A stretch of DNA of 64,000 nt from positions 1 to 64,000 of the forward strand of contig CACZWL010000001.1 in NCBI GenBank assembly GCA_902784865.1, given 5' to 3'. This DNA is from an uncultured Bacteroidota bacterium (GTDB lineage: Bacteria > Bacteroidota > Bacteroidia > Bacteroidales > P3). Position 1 is the first letter of the stretch; every line of letters starts with the position of its first letter. The notes below the pieces were generated by a model. That model was not told the DNA's origin. It saw only the letters and a list, made by a program, of their open reading frames with translations, and did not search any database. The translations under genes and the position numbers were made by a program. Below, in pieces: positions 1 to 9,268 of this stretch.

Positions 1-150
1 CGAACGCTGAGCGAGTTGCGCCTCGCTCTGGCGGTCGTGGTAGCAGCGCGGCCGTGCACGCATGCACCACTTGTCGCGCCACATGTAGCCCACCACCGTG
101 CCCACCTTGCCCTGGAACGGGCCCAGAATACCTTGAAAATACTTGGCCAT
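1..150 (-). CDS. DUF6266 family protein, N-terminal part (runs off window)
   Basis: The reading frame begins at an ATG at 150 and is open to the window edge, giving about 50 residues that start MAKYFQGILGPFQGKVGT and continue with VVGYMWRDKWCMRARPR. This opening (ILGPFxGKVGTVVG, then W and R-P-R) matches my recollection of DUF6266 proteins, which are common in Bacteroidota and have no established function. No signal peptide is visible. The rest of the gene lies outside the window, so length and C-terminal features cannot be judged. It is too short to appear as a long ORF but the family start is distinctive. Confidence 0.75.
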   Translation of the reverse strand, partial: MAKYFQGILGPFQGKVGTVVGYMWRDKWCMRARPRCYHDRQSEAQLAQRS

Positions 151-243
151 GATATGATGTTTTCTTAATTCTTGATTTTTAATTCTTAATTAGCAGAAAC
201 GTTTGGGTTGTTTTTTTATTGTGTTGCCAATGAAAAATAATTG

Positions 244-251
244 CAAACTTA
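244..251 (-). promoter_or_regulatory. Possible -7 box upstream of the DUF6266 gene
   Basis: On the minus strand this reads TAAGTTTG, fitting the Bacteroidota TAnnTTTG consensus, about 95 bases before the ATG at 150. I see no well-spaced TTTG -33 partner, so this is a weak call. The 151-411 spacer also holds an imperfect GC-rich direct repeat near 314-400 and otherwise no gene. Confidence 0.35.
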
Positions 252-411
252 TAGCAAACTTTGATACCGGTAATTGACTGCAAATCAATGGCGTTTCTGC
301 CTGCGGAAAGGGGGCGGGCGGGCGGTGCTTGGGCTCGGTCTGCCTTGCGTCGAGGGGGCAGGCGGGCGGCGCTTGCCTTGCGGCGAGGGGATTGACGGGC
401 TGTGGTTGGGC

Positions 412-1350
412 TCAGCTTTCCTTTGGGGTGCGCTGGGCGAGCAGGAGGCCCGAGATGACGAGCACGATGCCGGCGACCTTCGACCAGGCGAAGGTCTCCT
501 GCTGAAGCAGGATGGCGGCGATGAGCGAGAAGATGGGGATGGCGTTGTTGAAGATGCAGGCGCGCGAGGCTCCGAGTCGGCGGACGCCGTAGTTGTAGAA
601 AGCGTAGGCCAGGGTGGAGCAGCAGATGCCGAGCGTCAGGAGTAGTAGCAGCGTCTTGGCCGACCAGCCGAGGGCCAGCAGCCCCGCGCCGGGCTCGCCT
701 GCCGGCGTCAGCCAGGCCTGCAGGAGCAGCAGCGGAAGGAAGAAGGCCAGGCCGATGAGGTTCTGGTAGGTGGTGATTACCAGCGGGTTGTAGTGGTGGA
801 CTACCTTGACGAGGAGCAGTGTGTAGACCACGGCTATGACCACGGCTCCGGAGAGGAGCAGTATGCCGCGCAGGTTGCCCGTGAGGCCTTGTCCGCCGAG
901 GAGCGTCAGGGCCACGCCGACGAGCGACAGGAGCACGCCGAGGAGCAGCGTCGGGCGGATGGCCTCGCGGTAGGCGACCCACATGCCGAAGGGCACGAAG
1001 AGGGGTATGGTGGCGATGACGACCGAGGCCAGCGAGCCGCTGACGAACTGCACGCCCGAGGTCTCGCAGAGGTGGTAGAGGAAGGGCTCGCAGAGCGTCA
1101 GCAGGAGGAACCACTTGAGGTCGCCCTTGCGCAGTGGCGGCAGGAGCGAGGCGTCGCGCCGCAGGCGCCGCAGCACCAGCAGCGACGGCACCATGACGGC
1201 CGAGGCCAGCCCCAGCCGCAGGAAGATGAGGGTGGTCACCGTCAGGTTCGGCTCCGTCAGGAAAAGCTCCTTGGTGAAGATGAAGCTCACGCCCCAGAAG
1301 ATGACCGAGAGCGAGAGCAGCGTGTAGGTCAGCAGGTTGGATTTGCGCAT
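412..1350 (-). CDS. EamA/DMT family transporter
   Basis: A 312-residue integral membrane protein made almost entirely of hydrophobic segments, with the two-fold EamA repeat layout (about ten helices). The first repeat opens with LLSLSVIFWGVSFIFTKELF, and the second starts near residue 165 after GNLRGILLLSGAVV. Family members export metabolites such as amino acids or nucleosides, and the substrate cannot be read from sequence. It is the last gene of a minus-strand operon, nine bases after the tamL stop. Length and start agree with the family. Confidence 0.85.
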   Translation of the reverse strand: MRKSNLLTYTLLSLSVIFWGVSFIFTKELFLTEPNLTVTTLIFLRLGLASAVMVPSLLVLRRLRRDASLLPPLRKGDLKWFLLLTLCEPFLYHLCETSGVQFVSGSLASVVIATIPLFVPFGMWVAYREAIRPTLLLGVLLSLVGVALTLLGGQGLTGNLRGILLLSGAVVIAVVYTLLLVKVVHHYNPLVITTYQNLIGLAFFLPLLLLQAWLTPAGEPGAGLLALGWSAKTLLLLLTLGICCSTLAYAFYNYGVRRLGASRACIFNNAIPIFSLIAAILLQQETFAWSKVAGIVLVISGLLLAQRTPKES

Positions 1351-1359
1351 GTGTAAGAA

Positions 1360-3729
1360 TCAAAATGGATAGTTGATGCCGAAATTGGCCACCAGTTGGT
1401 TGAAGCGCCAGTGCGGCAGGCGCCAGCGCTGGTCGTGGGTGTAGCCCGGGTCGTAGAGCGGTATGGCCAGGTCGAGGCGCAGCGTGGCCACCGATATGTT
1501 GAGTCGCAGGCCCACGCCTATGCCGACGGCGATCTCGGTCAGCAGGTCGTCGAGCCGCAGCTCGCCGCCGGGGTACTGCTCCGACGGGTTGAGCAGCCAC
1601 ACGTTGCCCACGTCGGCGAACAGCGCCCCCTCGAAGGCTCCGGCTATGGGGAAACGGCTTTCGAAGTTGGCCACCAGCTGCAGGTCGCCCACGCGCTCGA
1701 GCATCATGTCGCCCGAGTTGTACGACCCCGGGCCGAGGTGCCGCAGCTGCCACGCCCGCATCGTCGTGGGGCCGCCGCCGAAGAAGCTCTTCTCGTAGGG
1801 CATCGACACCGAGTTGCCGTACGGTATGCCGACGCCCAGCAGCAGGCGTGTCACGAAGACGCCCGACGAGCCCACGTAGTGGTAGCGTGTGAACTCGCCG
1901 TTGCCGCGCACATACTGCGAGAAAGGCACCCCGAACAGCTGGCGCACCCCGTTGCTGTCGCTCTCCAGCCCCGCCATCTTGCCCACGCCGGACAGCAGGT
2001 TGCCCGCCGACTCGAGCGAGAAGCGCAGCAGCGTGAAGTTCTGGCGCGTGCCGTACTGCTGGTTCGAGTACGAGTAGTCGTAGCGCGCATCCATGATGAA
2101 GTGACTGCTGTACTGGTACTTCAGCCGCAGGTCGGAGATGCCGGAGAGGCGCTGGGCGAAGCTGTCGTCGAGGTTCAGTATGCGCACAAAGGTCAGCTCC
2201 ACGGGCAGCAGCTGGTGCTGCGTCTGCCGGTTCTGGCTCCAGGCGTAACCGAACGACGTGTTGGCCAGTATGCGCTCGAACCAGTAGCGGTACTGGTAGC
2301 TGCCGCCGAGCGAGATGAGGGTGTGCGGACGTGTGCGCTGCCACCGTATGTCTGACGAGTAGGGCAGCAGGAACACCGGCATGTCGAGCGATGCGTCGAG
2401 GTTGGTTTCGAAGGCGTTGAAGTTGTCGTAGAACGTCTCGCCGCTGTTCTTGAATATCAGCTTGGGCAGCTCGAGCAGCAGCGACCCTTTGACGCGCAGC
2501 AGTTCGGCGCCGCCGAAGAGGTTCTTGTGCTGGTATTCCAGCGCCGTCTCGAGGCCCAGGTTGCCGTTCGAGAGGAAGTTGCCGCTGTCCTGCGCCCCCA
2601 GGGGCGAGGCGTTGGTGAGCTCGAGCGAGAGCGAGAGGCGCTGCTGCGTGGCATTAATCAGGCGCACGTGGGCGTCGAGCAGCGGCAGGCTGTCGGCCGA
2701 CGAGGGCGACTCGCTGAACTCGACATTGATATACTTGAAGTTCCTCAGGTTCAGCAACGAGTTGTAGGTGTTCTGCACAAACCGCGGCCTGTAGGTCATG
2801 CCGGGGAAGAGCATCATAGCGCGGCTGACGGTCTGCGGCCGCAGCGTCATCGGCTTGTCGTAGACAAACTGGTAGTCGAAACGCCGCGTCAGGCCCGGGT
2901 AGTTGTAGATCAGGGTGTCGAAAACCGACTCCCCGCTGCGCAGGCCTGCCGTGCTGTTGGGATAGATGTAGATGTTGTTGATGTGGTAGATGCGCAGGTT
3001 CTTCGAGTCGAGATAGACGTCGATGGAGAGCTTGCGGTTGTGGTAGGTGGTGTCGACCAGGAAGGTGACGTGGTCGGTGGTGGCGTAGTAGAAGCCCTCG
3101 TCGCGCAGGTTGGTCACCAGGCGCGAGCGTTCGGCGGCCAGATTGTCCTGGTCGTAGGGGTCTCCGCTGCGGAGCAGCGACCCTTCGCGCCAGCGGTCGA
3201 GCAGCCGCCGCAGCGTGTCGCTGTCGGTGTGGTACCCCACCTCGTCGATGACATAGCGCTGCGTGGCCGTGACGTGGTAGCCTATGGATATGCGCTTCTT
3301 CTCGATTTCGAGCGTGTCGAAGGTGACCTTGGAGTTGAAGCATCCCTTCGTCTCCAGCAGTCCCTGCAGCTGCTGTGCCGTCCGCCGTGCCTTGTCCTCG
3401 TCGTAGACCACCGGCGCCTGTCCCAGCCGACGCCAGTAGTTGCCCCAGAAGCTGCTGTCCTTGGGGCTGGCCACACTGTAGAGCCACAGCCCCACAGGCA
3501 GCCGCTTCAGCCCGAAGACCTTCGAGTTGCGGCGTTGCACGTAGTAGTTGTTCGACTTCTTCAGCGCCTCCTTCACCTCGGGGGGCACCTCGCTGCTGTC
3601 GGCCATCACCACCGTCTGCTCCGTGTGGTGCAACAGGTGGCGCCCTTCGGGGATGTAGCGGTTGGTGTAGCACCCCGTGAGCAGCAGCGGAGCCAGCAGC
3701 AGGATTATATGTCGCAGTCTATTTTTCAA
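1360..3729 (-). CDS. tamL: TamL: BamA/TamA-family outer-membrane lipoprotein
   Basis: A 789-residue protein with a lipoprotein signal (lipobox LLTGC, Cys20), POTRA-like domains in the first half, and a C-terminal Omp85 barrel ending in VANFGINYPF with a terminal aromatic residue. The segment ending SFFGGGPTTMRAW is the typical Omp85 region before the last strands. In Bacteroidota this lipoprotein version of TamA is called TamL and is thought to work in outer-membrane protein assembly. The naming rests on family knowledge plus the lipobox seen here. It overlaps the end of waaA by 11 bases, implying translational coupling in an envelope operon. Confidence 0.85.
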   Translation of the reverse strand: MKNRLRHIILLLAPLLLTGCYTNRYIPEGRHLLHHTEQTVVMADSSEVPPEVKEALKKSNNYYVQRRNSKVFGLKRLPVGLWLYSVASPKDSSFWGNYWRRLGQAPVVYDEDKARRTAQQLQGLLETKGCFNSKVTFDTLEIEKKRISIGYHVTATQRYVIDEVGYHTDSDTLRRLLDRWREGSLLRSGDPYDQDNLAAERSRLVTNLRDEGFYYATTDHVTFLVDTTYHNRKLSIDVYLDSKNLRIYHINNIYIYPNSTAGLRSGESVFDTLIYNYPGLTRRFDYQFVYDKPMTLRPQTVSRAMMLFPGMTYRPRFVQNTYNSLLNLRNFKYINVEFSESPSSADSLPLLDAHVRLINATQQRLSLSLELTNASPLGAQDSGNFLSNGNLGLETALEYQHKNLFGGAELLRVKGSLLLELPKLIFKNSGETFYDNFNAFETNLDASLDMPVFLLPYSSDIRWQRTRPHTLISLGGSYQYRYWFERILANTSFGYAWSQNRQTQHQLLPVELTFVRILNLDDSFAQRLSGISDLRLKYQYSSHFIMDARYDYSYSNQQYGTRQNFTLLRFSLESAGNLLSGVGKMAGLESDSNGVRQLFGVPFSQYVRGNGEFTRYHYVGSSGVFVTRLLLGVGIPYGNSVSMPYEKSFFGGGPTTMRAWQLRHLGPGSYNSGDMMLERVGDLQLVANFESRFPIAGAFEGALFADVGNVWLLNPSEQYPGGELRLDDLLTEIAVGIGVGLRLNISVATLRLDLAIPLYDPGYTHDQRWRLPHWRFNQLVANFGINYPF

Positions 3730-4963
3730 TGGTATTCAGTATCTTGTCGGTGCTGCCCAGGTTCTGCTGCATGTACTGCCGGCAGGCCTCGGTGGCGCGC
3801 TGCAGCGCCGAGGGGTTGTCGAGGAGTTCGGCCAGCCGGGCCCCGAAAGTGGGGCGTGCAGCCGCTACCGTCGGCCCGACGCTCCACCCGCCGCCGCGGG
3901 CTATGATGTCGTGCGCCTCCTGGAACTTGCGGTAGTTGGGCCCGAAGAAGACGGGTTTGCCGAAGGTGACGGCCTCCAGTATGTTGTGTATGCCCACGCC
4001 GAAGCCGCCGCCGATGTAGGCCACCGTGGCATAGCGGTAAAGCTTCGACAGCAATCCGATGTTATCGATAATCAAGATTCTTGTATCGCCAGTGTGGCTG
4101 GGGAATCTGGAGTATCTGGCGCTCCCCGGGAATGTCCGCTCTATCTGCTGCAGGTGTTCCTCGCCGATCATGTGGGGTGCGATGATGGCTTTGAGTGTCG
4201 GCTGCTGTGCTAGGGTTTCGGCCAGCAGCTCCTCGTCTGGCGGCCAGGTGCTTCCGGCTACCAGCACCGGCCCCTCGTGCCCCGCAAGGAAGCGCTCGGC
4301 CACGGCGTCCTTCTCGGCGGCCTGGGCTATCTGGTGCACGCGGTCGAAACGAGTGTCGCCGGCTATGGAACAATGGTTGATGCCATGGCTTTTGAGCAGT
4401 TGCAGGCTCTCCTCGTTCTGGACGAATAGGTGTTGGAATGAGAAACCGATCTGGCGCAGGAACCATCCGCCGTACCACTGGAAGAAATATTGTTCAGGCC
4501 GGAAGATGGCGGAGAAGATGTAGGTCATGGTCCCGCGGTTGCGGAGGGCGTTCAAGTAGTTGTACCAGAACTCATATTTGACGAAGAAGACCATGTCGGG
4601 ATGCACGGCGTCGAGGAAGCGGCGCACGTTGCGCGGCGTGTCCATGGGCAGGTAGCAGACGGCGTCGGCCTGTGCGTAGTTCTTGCGCACCTCGTAGCCG
4701 GAAGGGGAGAAGAACGTCACCAGCACCTGGCTCTCGGGGTGCCGCAAGCGGTAGGCCTCCAGCACTGGCCTTGCCTGCTCGAACTCGCCCAGCGAGGCGG
4801 CGTGGAACCATGCGGTGGGGCGTTCGTGGCTCAGTTTGGCCACCTGTTCGGGCCAGTGCTTCCACCCCTCGACCATCTGGCGCGCCTTGGCGTGGCCGAA
4901 CAGCGCCGCCATGCGGATGCCAAGGGCGTACAGGTATATCCCGATGGTGTATATGATCCTCAT
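3719..4963 (-). CDS. waaA: 3-deoxy-D-manno-octulosonic acid (Kdo) transferase
   Basis: A GT30 glycosyltransferase that adds Kdo to lipid A precursor at the inner-membrane cytoplasmic face. A hydrophobic N-terminal anchor (IIYTIGIYLYALGIRM) is followed by a GT-B fold. The conserved nucleotide-sugar region reads GGGFGVGIHNILEAVTFGKP near residues 316-335. I chose the ATG at 4963 (MRIIYTIG) over one seven codons upstream because it lies directly after the stop of the previous gene and matches family starts, giving 414 residues. The 3' end overlaps tamL by 11 bases. Confidence 0.9.
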   Translation of the reverse strand: MRIIYTIGIYLYALGIRMAALFGHAKARQMVEGWKHWPEQVAKLSHERPTAWFHAASLGEFEQARPVLEAYRLRHPESQVLVTFFSPSGYEVRKNYAQADAVCYLPMDTPRNVRRFLDAVHPDMVFFVKYEFWYNYLNALRNRGTMTYIFSAIFRPEQYFFQWYGGWFLRQIGFSFQHLFVQNEESLQLLKSHGINHCSIAGDTRFDRVHQIAQAAEKDAVAERFLAGHEGPVLVAGSTWPPDEELLAETLAQQPTLKAIIAPHMIGEEHLQQIERTFPGSARYSRFPSHTGDTRILIIDNIGLLSKLYRYATVAYIGGGFGVGIHNILEAVTFGKPVFFGPNYRKFQEAHDIIARGGGWSVGPTVAAARPTFGARLAELLDNPSALQRATEACRQYMQQNLGSTDKILNTIEK

Positions 4964-4964
4964 A

Positions 4965-5783
4965 CTAGTAGTAGTAATAGTCATACGAGGTGCGTCCCGT
5001 GATGGGGAACATCCACGAGAGTTTCAGGCCCAGCATCAGGTCGAGGTAGCGGCTGTTGTCCTTGCCGTGCAGCCCCATCAGGTTGTCGAGGGTGTAGGGG
5101 CGGCTTGCCCAGCTGATGCACTGGCTGAAGTCGAGGGTTATCTTCACGTTGATGTAGGTGTGCTGGTTGCTCATGTAGGCGAAGCCGATGCTCTCGGTCA
5201 GTATCAGTCCGTTGCGCAGGTGGTCGTAGAGGGGCTGGTATTCGTCCGACAGCTGTGGTACCACGCTCTCGGTGTACTCCTGGTTGAACACGGTCTTCTG
5301 CATGAACCATCCGCCGCTCAGTTTCAGCAAGATGCCCGAATTGGGGTCGCCGGGAATGACCTTGATGCTTTTTGCCACGCCGGGGCGTACCGCCAGGCCG
5401 CGGTTGTAGGCCGTCACCACGCCGTCGGTGCCGTTGCCCATCACGTAGCCCTGGCTGTTGAAGACGTCGCCCATGCGCTCCTGCCGGTATTTCAGGTTGT
5501 CGCTGTTGTGGCCGAACCAGAGGTCGCCGTCGAGCGTCAGCATCCAGCCGTTCTTGAACCGGTAGGCCCATTCCAGGCCGAAGTCCAGGTACGGGCCGTC
5601 GTACAGCTCTTTCATGCTGCCGCCTTCCAGCCCTTCGCTGTTGCTCCCGCCCAGCGGTGCCTGGAAGCCGGCCGAGAAGCCCACAATGTGGCATTGCAGC
5701 GTGTCCACGTGCAGCTTCACCTGCCCCGCGGCGCTGCCCATCGCCACCACCATCGCCACCGTCATCGCTATCTTTCTTGTCAT
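4965..5783 (-). CDS. Predicted outer-membrane beta-barrel protein, first gene of the waaA operon
   Basis: Starting at the ATG at 5783 the product is 272 residues with a clear signal peptide ([21 protein letters not shown] region). The rest alternates aromatic and polar residues in strand-like blocks such as [20 protein letters not shown], typical of small outer-membrane barrels. The start is supported by an AAAAGAG sequence just upstream and by the signal peptide. A longer in-frame extension to 5906 would run through the divergent proS promoter and is unlikely. It ends one base before waaA starts. The specific function is not recognised, and barrel assembly or LPS-related roles are only guesses from context. 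Confidence 0.75.
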   Translation of the reverse strand: MTRKIAMTVAMVVAMGSAAGQVKLHVDTLQCHIVGFSAGFQAPLGGSNSEGLEGGSMKELYDGPYLDFGLEWAYRFKNGWMLTLDGDLWFGHNSDNLKYRQERMGDVFNSQGYVMGNGTDGVVTAYNRGLAVRPGVAKSIKVIPGDPNSGILLKLSGGWFMQKTVFNQEYTESVVPQLSDEYQPLYDHLRNGLILTESIGFAYMSNQHTYINVKITLDFSQCISWASRPYTLDNLMGLHGKDNSRYLDLMLGLKLSWMFPITGRTSYDYYYY

Positions 5784-5834
5784 CTCTTTTCTTCTTTTTT
5801 TCAACAAAAATTTCTCCACGTGAGAAAATTTGTG

Positions 5835-5842
5835 TACTTTTG
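5835..5842 (+). promoter_or_regulatory. -7 box of the proS promoter
   Basis: TACTTTTG fits TAnnTTTG and sits about 58 bases before the proS ATG. The expected -33 position falls in a T-rich run without a clean TTTG. The divergent gene at 5783 must use a separate minus-strand promoter in the same 116-base gap, which I could not locate. Confidence 0.6.
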
Positions 5843-5899
5843 CATTTCGTCTTGTGTAACGACAAGCATCCCTTTTTATTGTATAAACTAATAAAATAT

Positions 5900-7372
5900 A
5901 TGGCAAAAGATTTTGTAAAACGCACCGAAAACTACTCCGAATGGTACAACGAGCTCGTCGTCCGCGCCGATTTGGCCGAGCAGTCCGCTGTCCGCGGATG
6001 CATGGTCATCAAGCCCTACGGCTATGCCATTTGGGAGAAGATGCAGCACCAGCTGGATAAAATGTTCAAGGCCACCGGCCACCAGAACGCCTACTTCCCC
6101 CTCTTCATCCCGAAGAGCTTCCTTAGCCGCGAGGCCGAGCACGTCGAAGGCTTCGCCAAGGAGTGCGCCGTCGTCACCCACCACCGACTCATGAACGCCC
6201 CCGACGGCAGCGGCGTCGTCGTCGACCCCAGCGCCAAGCTCGAGGAAGAGCTCATTGTGCGCCCCACCTCCGAGACCATCATCTGGTCCACCTATAAGAA
6301 CTGGATCAAGTCCTACCGCGACCTGCCCATCCTCTGCAACCAGTGGGCCAACGTCGTCCGCTGGGAGATGCGCACACGCATGTTCCTCCGTACCGCCGAG
6401 TTCCTCTGGCAGGAGGGCCACACCGCCCACGCCACCCGCCAGGAGGCCGAGGAGGAGACACGCCGCATGCTCGAGGTCTACGCCGAGTTCGCCGAGAAAT
6501 ACATGGCCATGCCCGTCCTCAAAGGCCACAAGTCGCCCAACGAGCGCTTCGCCGGTGCCCTCGACACCCTCTGCATCGAGGCCATGATGCAGGACGGCAA
6601 GGCGCTGCAGGCAGGCACCAGCCACTTCCTCGGGCAGAACTTCGCCAAGGCCTTCGAGGTGCAGTTCCTCAACAAGGAGAACAAGCTCGAATACGTCTGG
6701 GCCACCTCGTGGGGCGTCAGCACCCGCCTCATGGGCGCCCTCATCATGACCCACTCCGACGACAACGGCCTCGTTCTCCCGCCGCACCTCGCACCCATAC
6801 ACGTCGCCATCGTCCCCATCTGCAAGAACGACGAGCAGATGGCCGAGCTCGACGCACACGTCGCACCCATCGTCAAAGCCCTCGAAGCCAAAGGCCTCAC
6901 CGTCAAATACGACAACCGCACCGAGTACAAGCCCGGCTGGAAGTTCAACGAGTACGAGTTCAAGGGCGTACCCGTCCGCCTCGCCATCGGCCCGCGCGAC
7001 CTTGAGAACGGCACCTGCGAGGTCTGCCGCCGCGACACGCTGGAGAAGATCACCATGCCCATCGAAGGCATCGCCGACCACGTCAGCGACCTCATGGAGC
7101 AGATACAGCAGAACCTCTTTAAGAAGGCCGCCGACTTCCGCGCCAGCATGACCCGCAAGGTGGACACCTGGGAGGACTTCAAGCAGGAGATCGAGAAGAA
7201 CGGCTTCCTCCTCTGCCATTGGGACGGCACCCAGGAGACCGAGGAGCGCATCAAGGAGGAGACCAAGGCCACCATCCGCTGCATACCCTTCGACGCCCCC
7301 GAAGAGGAAGGCAAATGCATCTACAGCGGCAAGCCCTCCCACCGCCGCGTCGTCTTCGCCCGCAGCTACTGA
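5900..7372 (+). CDS. proS: Prolyl-tRNA synthetase
   Basis: A 490-residue class II synthetase that charges tRNA-Pro. The start [19 protein letters not shown] is the usual one for the short, archaeal/eukaryote-like ProS without the bacterial insertion (editing) domain. Class II motif 2 is visible around [21 protein letters not shown] (split here as [10 protein letters not shown] then [11 protein letters not shown]), and motif 3 around [19 protein letters not shown]. The anticodon-binding domain follows from about residue 295, and the protein ends with an aromatic residue (ARSY). Longer in-frame upstream codons are ignored because they cross the promoter. A strong terminator follows the stop codon. 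Confidence 0.95.
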   Translation: MAKDFVKRTENYSEWYNELVVRADLAEQSAVRGCMVIKPYGYAIWEKMQHQLDKMFKATGHQNAYFPLFIPKSFLSREAEHVEGFAKECAVVTHHRLMNAPDGSGVVVDPSAKLEEELIVRPTSETIIWSTYKNWIKSYRDLPILCNQWANVVRWEMRTRMFLRTAEFLWQEGHTAHATRQEAEEETRRMLEVYAEFAEKYMAMPVLKGHKSPNERFAGALDTLCIEAMMQDGKALQAGTSHFLGQNFAKAFEVQFLNKENKLEYVWATSWGVSTRLMGALIMTHSDDNGLVLPPHLAPIHVAIVPICKNDEQMAELDAHVAPIVKALEAKGLTVKYDNRTEYKPGWKFNEYEFKGVPVRLAIGPRDLENGTCEVCRRDTLEKITMPIEGIADHVSDLMEQIQQNLFKKAADFRASMTRKVDTWEDFKQEIEKNGFLLCHWDGTQETEERIKEETKATIRCIPFDAPEEEGKCIYSGKPSHRRVVFARSY

Positions 7373-7396
7373 TAACGCCTTGTCCTATATAGAATT

Positions 7397-7434
7397 AAGC
7401 GGTAAGTGGCAGATGTCACTTGCCGCTTGATTTT
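7397..7434 (+). terminator. Intrinsic terminator of proS
   Basis: A 12-bp stem (AAGCGGTAAGTG paired with CACTTGCCGCTT, one G-T wobble) with an 8-base loop, then GATTTT. It lies 24 bases after the proS stop. Confidence 0.8.
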
Positions 7435-7480
7435 ACGCTGTCCCAATGCCTTGATTTATAGCCACAAGTGAGTCTATGGG

Positions 7481-7513
7481 TTTTACTCACCTTTTACTCA
7501 TCTTTTACTCAAA
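7481..7513 (+). repeat. Three 11-bp tandem units in the proS-fic gap
   Basis: TTTTACTCACC, TTTTACTCATC and TTTTACTCAAA follow one another directly. The rest of the 390-base gap between proS and the small ORF at 7763 holds the proS terminator, this repeat, unremarkable sequence to 7700, and the promoter at 7708-7738. Confidence 0.7.
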
Positions 7514-7707
7514 CTTTACCTGCCTCTATGGTAACACCGTAGTAGCTCCCATGTTCCTCCGCTGTATGTCCGACCACCATCAGCCGCAGCGGCTGCCGAC
7601 TGACAACAGATTATTACCCTGTCAACGTAATCCAGTCGCCGGACACAAAAGTGACAACCTGAATCAGCGCAGTATATCCCGTGTTTAGCTCTCGCGCTAA
7701 ACAAAAT

Positions 7708-7738
7708 TTTGTCAATTCAAATAATCTTCGTACCTTTG
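7708..7738 (+). promoter_or_regulatory. Promoter of the small-ORF/fic unit
   Basis: TTTG at 7708-7711 and TACCTTTG at 7731-7738 with a 19-base spacer, a near-perfect Bacteroidota housekeeping promoter. The predicted transcription start is about 7745, so the 5' leader before the small ORF is only about 20 bases. Confidence 0.8.
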
Positions 7739-7762
7739 CATTTTATAAAAAGGTGCATTTGG

Positions 7763-7888
7763 ATGGTAGACAAATTATATAAATATTATGATACAAGTGG
7801 TGGTTTGGCGACGTTGTACAACAAGACGCTGCAATCCACCAATGCCACTCAAATGACAGAAAGGAGGATACTTTATGAAAAATATTAA
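7763..7888 (+). CDS. Small ORF (41 aa) overlapping the start of fic
   Basis: An ATG at 7763 opens a 41-codon frame (MVDKLYKYYDTSGGLATLYN, later QMTERRILYEKY) ending with TAA at 7886-7888, 14 bases inside the fic gene. It is the first ATG after a strong promoter, so ribosomes should meet it first, and the overlap suggests translational coupling to fic. No family is recognised. A TxxxE sequence (TQMTE, followed by R) only loosely resembles the Fic inhibitory motif (S/T)xxxE(G/N). It could be a leader peptide that sets fic expression, a small partner of Fic, or chance. Confidence 0.5.
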   Translation: MVDKLYKYYDTSGGLATLYNKTLQSTNATQMTERRILYEKY

Positions 7889-8885
7889 GGACATCCTTCA
7901 TGAATATAATCAACTTGGTATAGGAGAGCAGATAGATTACGCCAAGTTCTATCTCTATTCCATCATCACCCACTCTACCGCCATCGAGGGCTCGACAGTG
8001 ACGGAGATAGAGAACCGCCTGCTGTTCGACGAAGGCATCGGGGCACAGAAACCCCTTATTGAGCAGATGATGAACATCGACCTGAAAGCCGCCTACGAAC
8101 AGAGCATTGTCTATGCCCGCGAACATAACGACTATACGGTGGAACAGCTACGTGGCCTTTCGGCATTGGTAATGAAAAACACGGGGTCGGAATACAACAC
8201 CATGTTGGGCAATTTTTCGGCAGCCAAGGGTGAGTTGAGACTTTTGAATGTGAGTGCCGGAATAGGTGGAAGGTCATATCTGTCGTATCAGAAGGTTCCC
8301 GCTCGGCTACAGGAATTCTGTCAATGGCTCAATGCCGAGCGGAAACACCTGCACGAAGCAGACATTGAAGCGGTATATGACTTGAGTTTCGAAGCCCACT
8401 ACAGGCTTGTGAATATTCATCCTTGGGCCGACGGTAATGGTCGTATGAGCCGACTGGTGATGAATATGATTCAGTACGAATTTGGCGTGGTGCCGTCGAT
8501 AGTGAAAAAGGAGAAACGTAAGCAATACATCAGCTCTCTTGAACAAAGCGAAGAAGCAAAAGATTCAAAGAATTTCAAGACCTTCATGCTCCAGCATCAT
8601 TGCGATAACCTGCTGAAACAGATTGAGGAGTACAAGCATAGCATGGGCGATGAATTCCATAGTGCCAAATCCGACAGCGCCTTGGATGGCACTATGGCAC
8701 TAAGGATTATAGGCGCCTTACGCGCCAAGCCGTCAGCCACGATGGACAATCTGTCCAATACTCTGGGAATAGCCAGAAGGTCGCTGGTACGATATATGAA
8801 CAAGTTGCAGGAAGACAACAAGATAAAACGAGTGGGTGGCAGACGATACGGACATTGGGAAATCATAGAGGAGGACAAGGAATAA
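7875..8885 (+). CDS. Fic family protein with N-terminal inhibitory motif and C-terminal winged helix
   Basis: A 336-residue Fic-domain protein expected to transfer AMP (or another nucleotide monophosphate) to a protein target. The active-site motif HPWADGNGRMSR begins at His182. The N-terminal helix holds S34-TAI-E38-G39, the (S/T)xxxE(G/N) self-inhibition motif of class II Fic proteins, so no separate antitoxin is strictly required. The last 80 residues contain a winged-helix segment (MDNLSNTLGIARRSLVRYM) implying DNA binding or autoregulation. It overlaps a 41-codon ORF by 14 bases. AT content rises from this gene onward relative to proS. The target is unknown. Confidence 0.9.
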   Translation: MKNIKDILHEYNQLGIGEQIDYAKFYLYSIITHSTAIEGSTVTEIENRLLFDEGIGAQKPLIEQMMNIDLKAAYEQSIVYAREHNDYTVEQLRGLSALVMKNTGSEYNTMLGNFSAAKGELRLLNVSAGIGGRSYLSYQKVPARLQEFCQWLNAERKHLHEADIEAVYDLSFEAHYRLVNIHPWADGNGRMSRLVMNMIQYEFGVVPSIVKKEKRKQYISSLEQSEEAKDSKNFKTFMLQHHCDNLLKQIEEYKHSMGDEFHSAKSDSALDGTMALRIIGALRAKPSATMDNLSNTLGIARRSLVRYMNKLQEDNKIKRVGGRRYGHWEIIEEDKE

Positions 8886-9187
8886 TCCATTCGCAAGAAC
8901 ATAGGAAACGTGTCTATTCCAGGTCTCTGTATAGTGCCATGAATCGGAAGAAAAGAGGTCGGTTATGCAAAGACTATTGGCAATCCTTGTCAGCCAAGCC
9001 GACGGCAAACCACGGTGACCTCTCGGCGATCCTTCGGTGGTCTCTCGGTGACCCTTTCCTATTCCACGATTCATCTTACCTATTAACCCCACTAACACAT
9101 TCCCACATTCACGCATTCCCACATTCTATCAGACATTGCCTCGGCACCCTCCAATTAAAACATTTTCGCGCCCGCGCGAAACATTTT
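8886..9187. other. Non-coding gap after fic with short text-like repeats
   Basis: No credible gene. Around 9013-9055 the words CTCGGTGAC/CTCTCGGCGATC recur, and around 9085-9125 variants of CACATTC and CGCATTCCCACATT recur. These resemble the low-complexity intergenic filler seen at 18.3, 20.1-20.5 and 45.8 kb. Confidence 0.6.
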
Positions 9188-9218
9188 TTTGCCAATTGAA
9201 AGAATTTTCGTATTTTTG
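9188..9218 (+). promoter_or_regulatory. Promoter of the AAA ATPase/HNH module
   Basis: TTTG at 9188-9191 and TATTTTTG at 9211-9218, spacer 19 bases, ending 50 bases before the ATPase ATG. Confidence 0.8.
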
Positions 9219-9268
9219 CAGTTCAAATCATTTAAATGATTAATTTTAATCAATTAACATTGTAAATA

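Noticed and set aside
179..2344. 721-codon open frame on the minus strand
   Set aside because: It lies across the EamA and tamL genes in another frame, has Arg/Pro/Ala/His-rich translation typical of GC-rich shadow frames, and no domain.
5888..7342. 484-codon frame antisense to proS
   Set aside because: Exact antisense of a clear synthetase gene; the translation is Gly/Val/Leu/Asp filler with no motif.
5900..7372. proS as a horizontally acquired archaeal gene
   Set aside because: The short archaeal/eukaryote-like ProS is the normal form in Bacteroidota, and base use matches the neighbours.
7763..7888. Calling the small ORF a classic Fic antitoxin
   Set aside because: The only similar sequence is TQMTE followed by Arg, not (S/T)xxxE(G/N), and the Fic protein already carries its own inhibitory motif.
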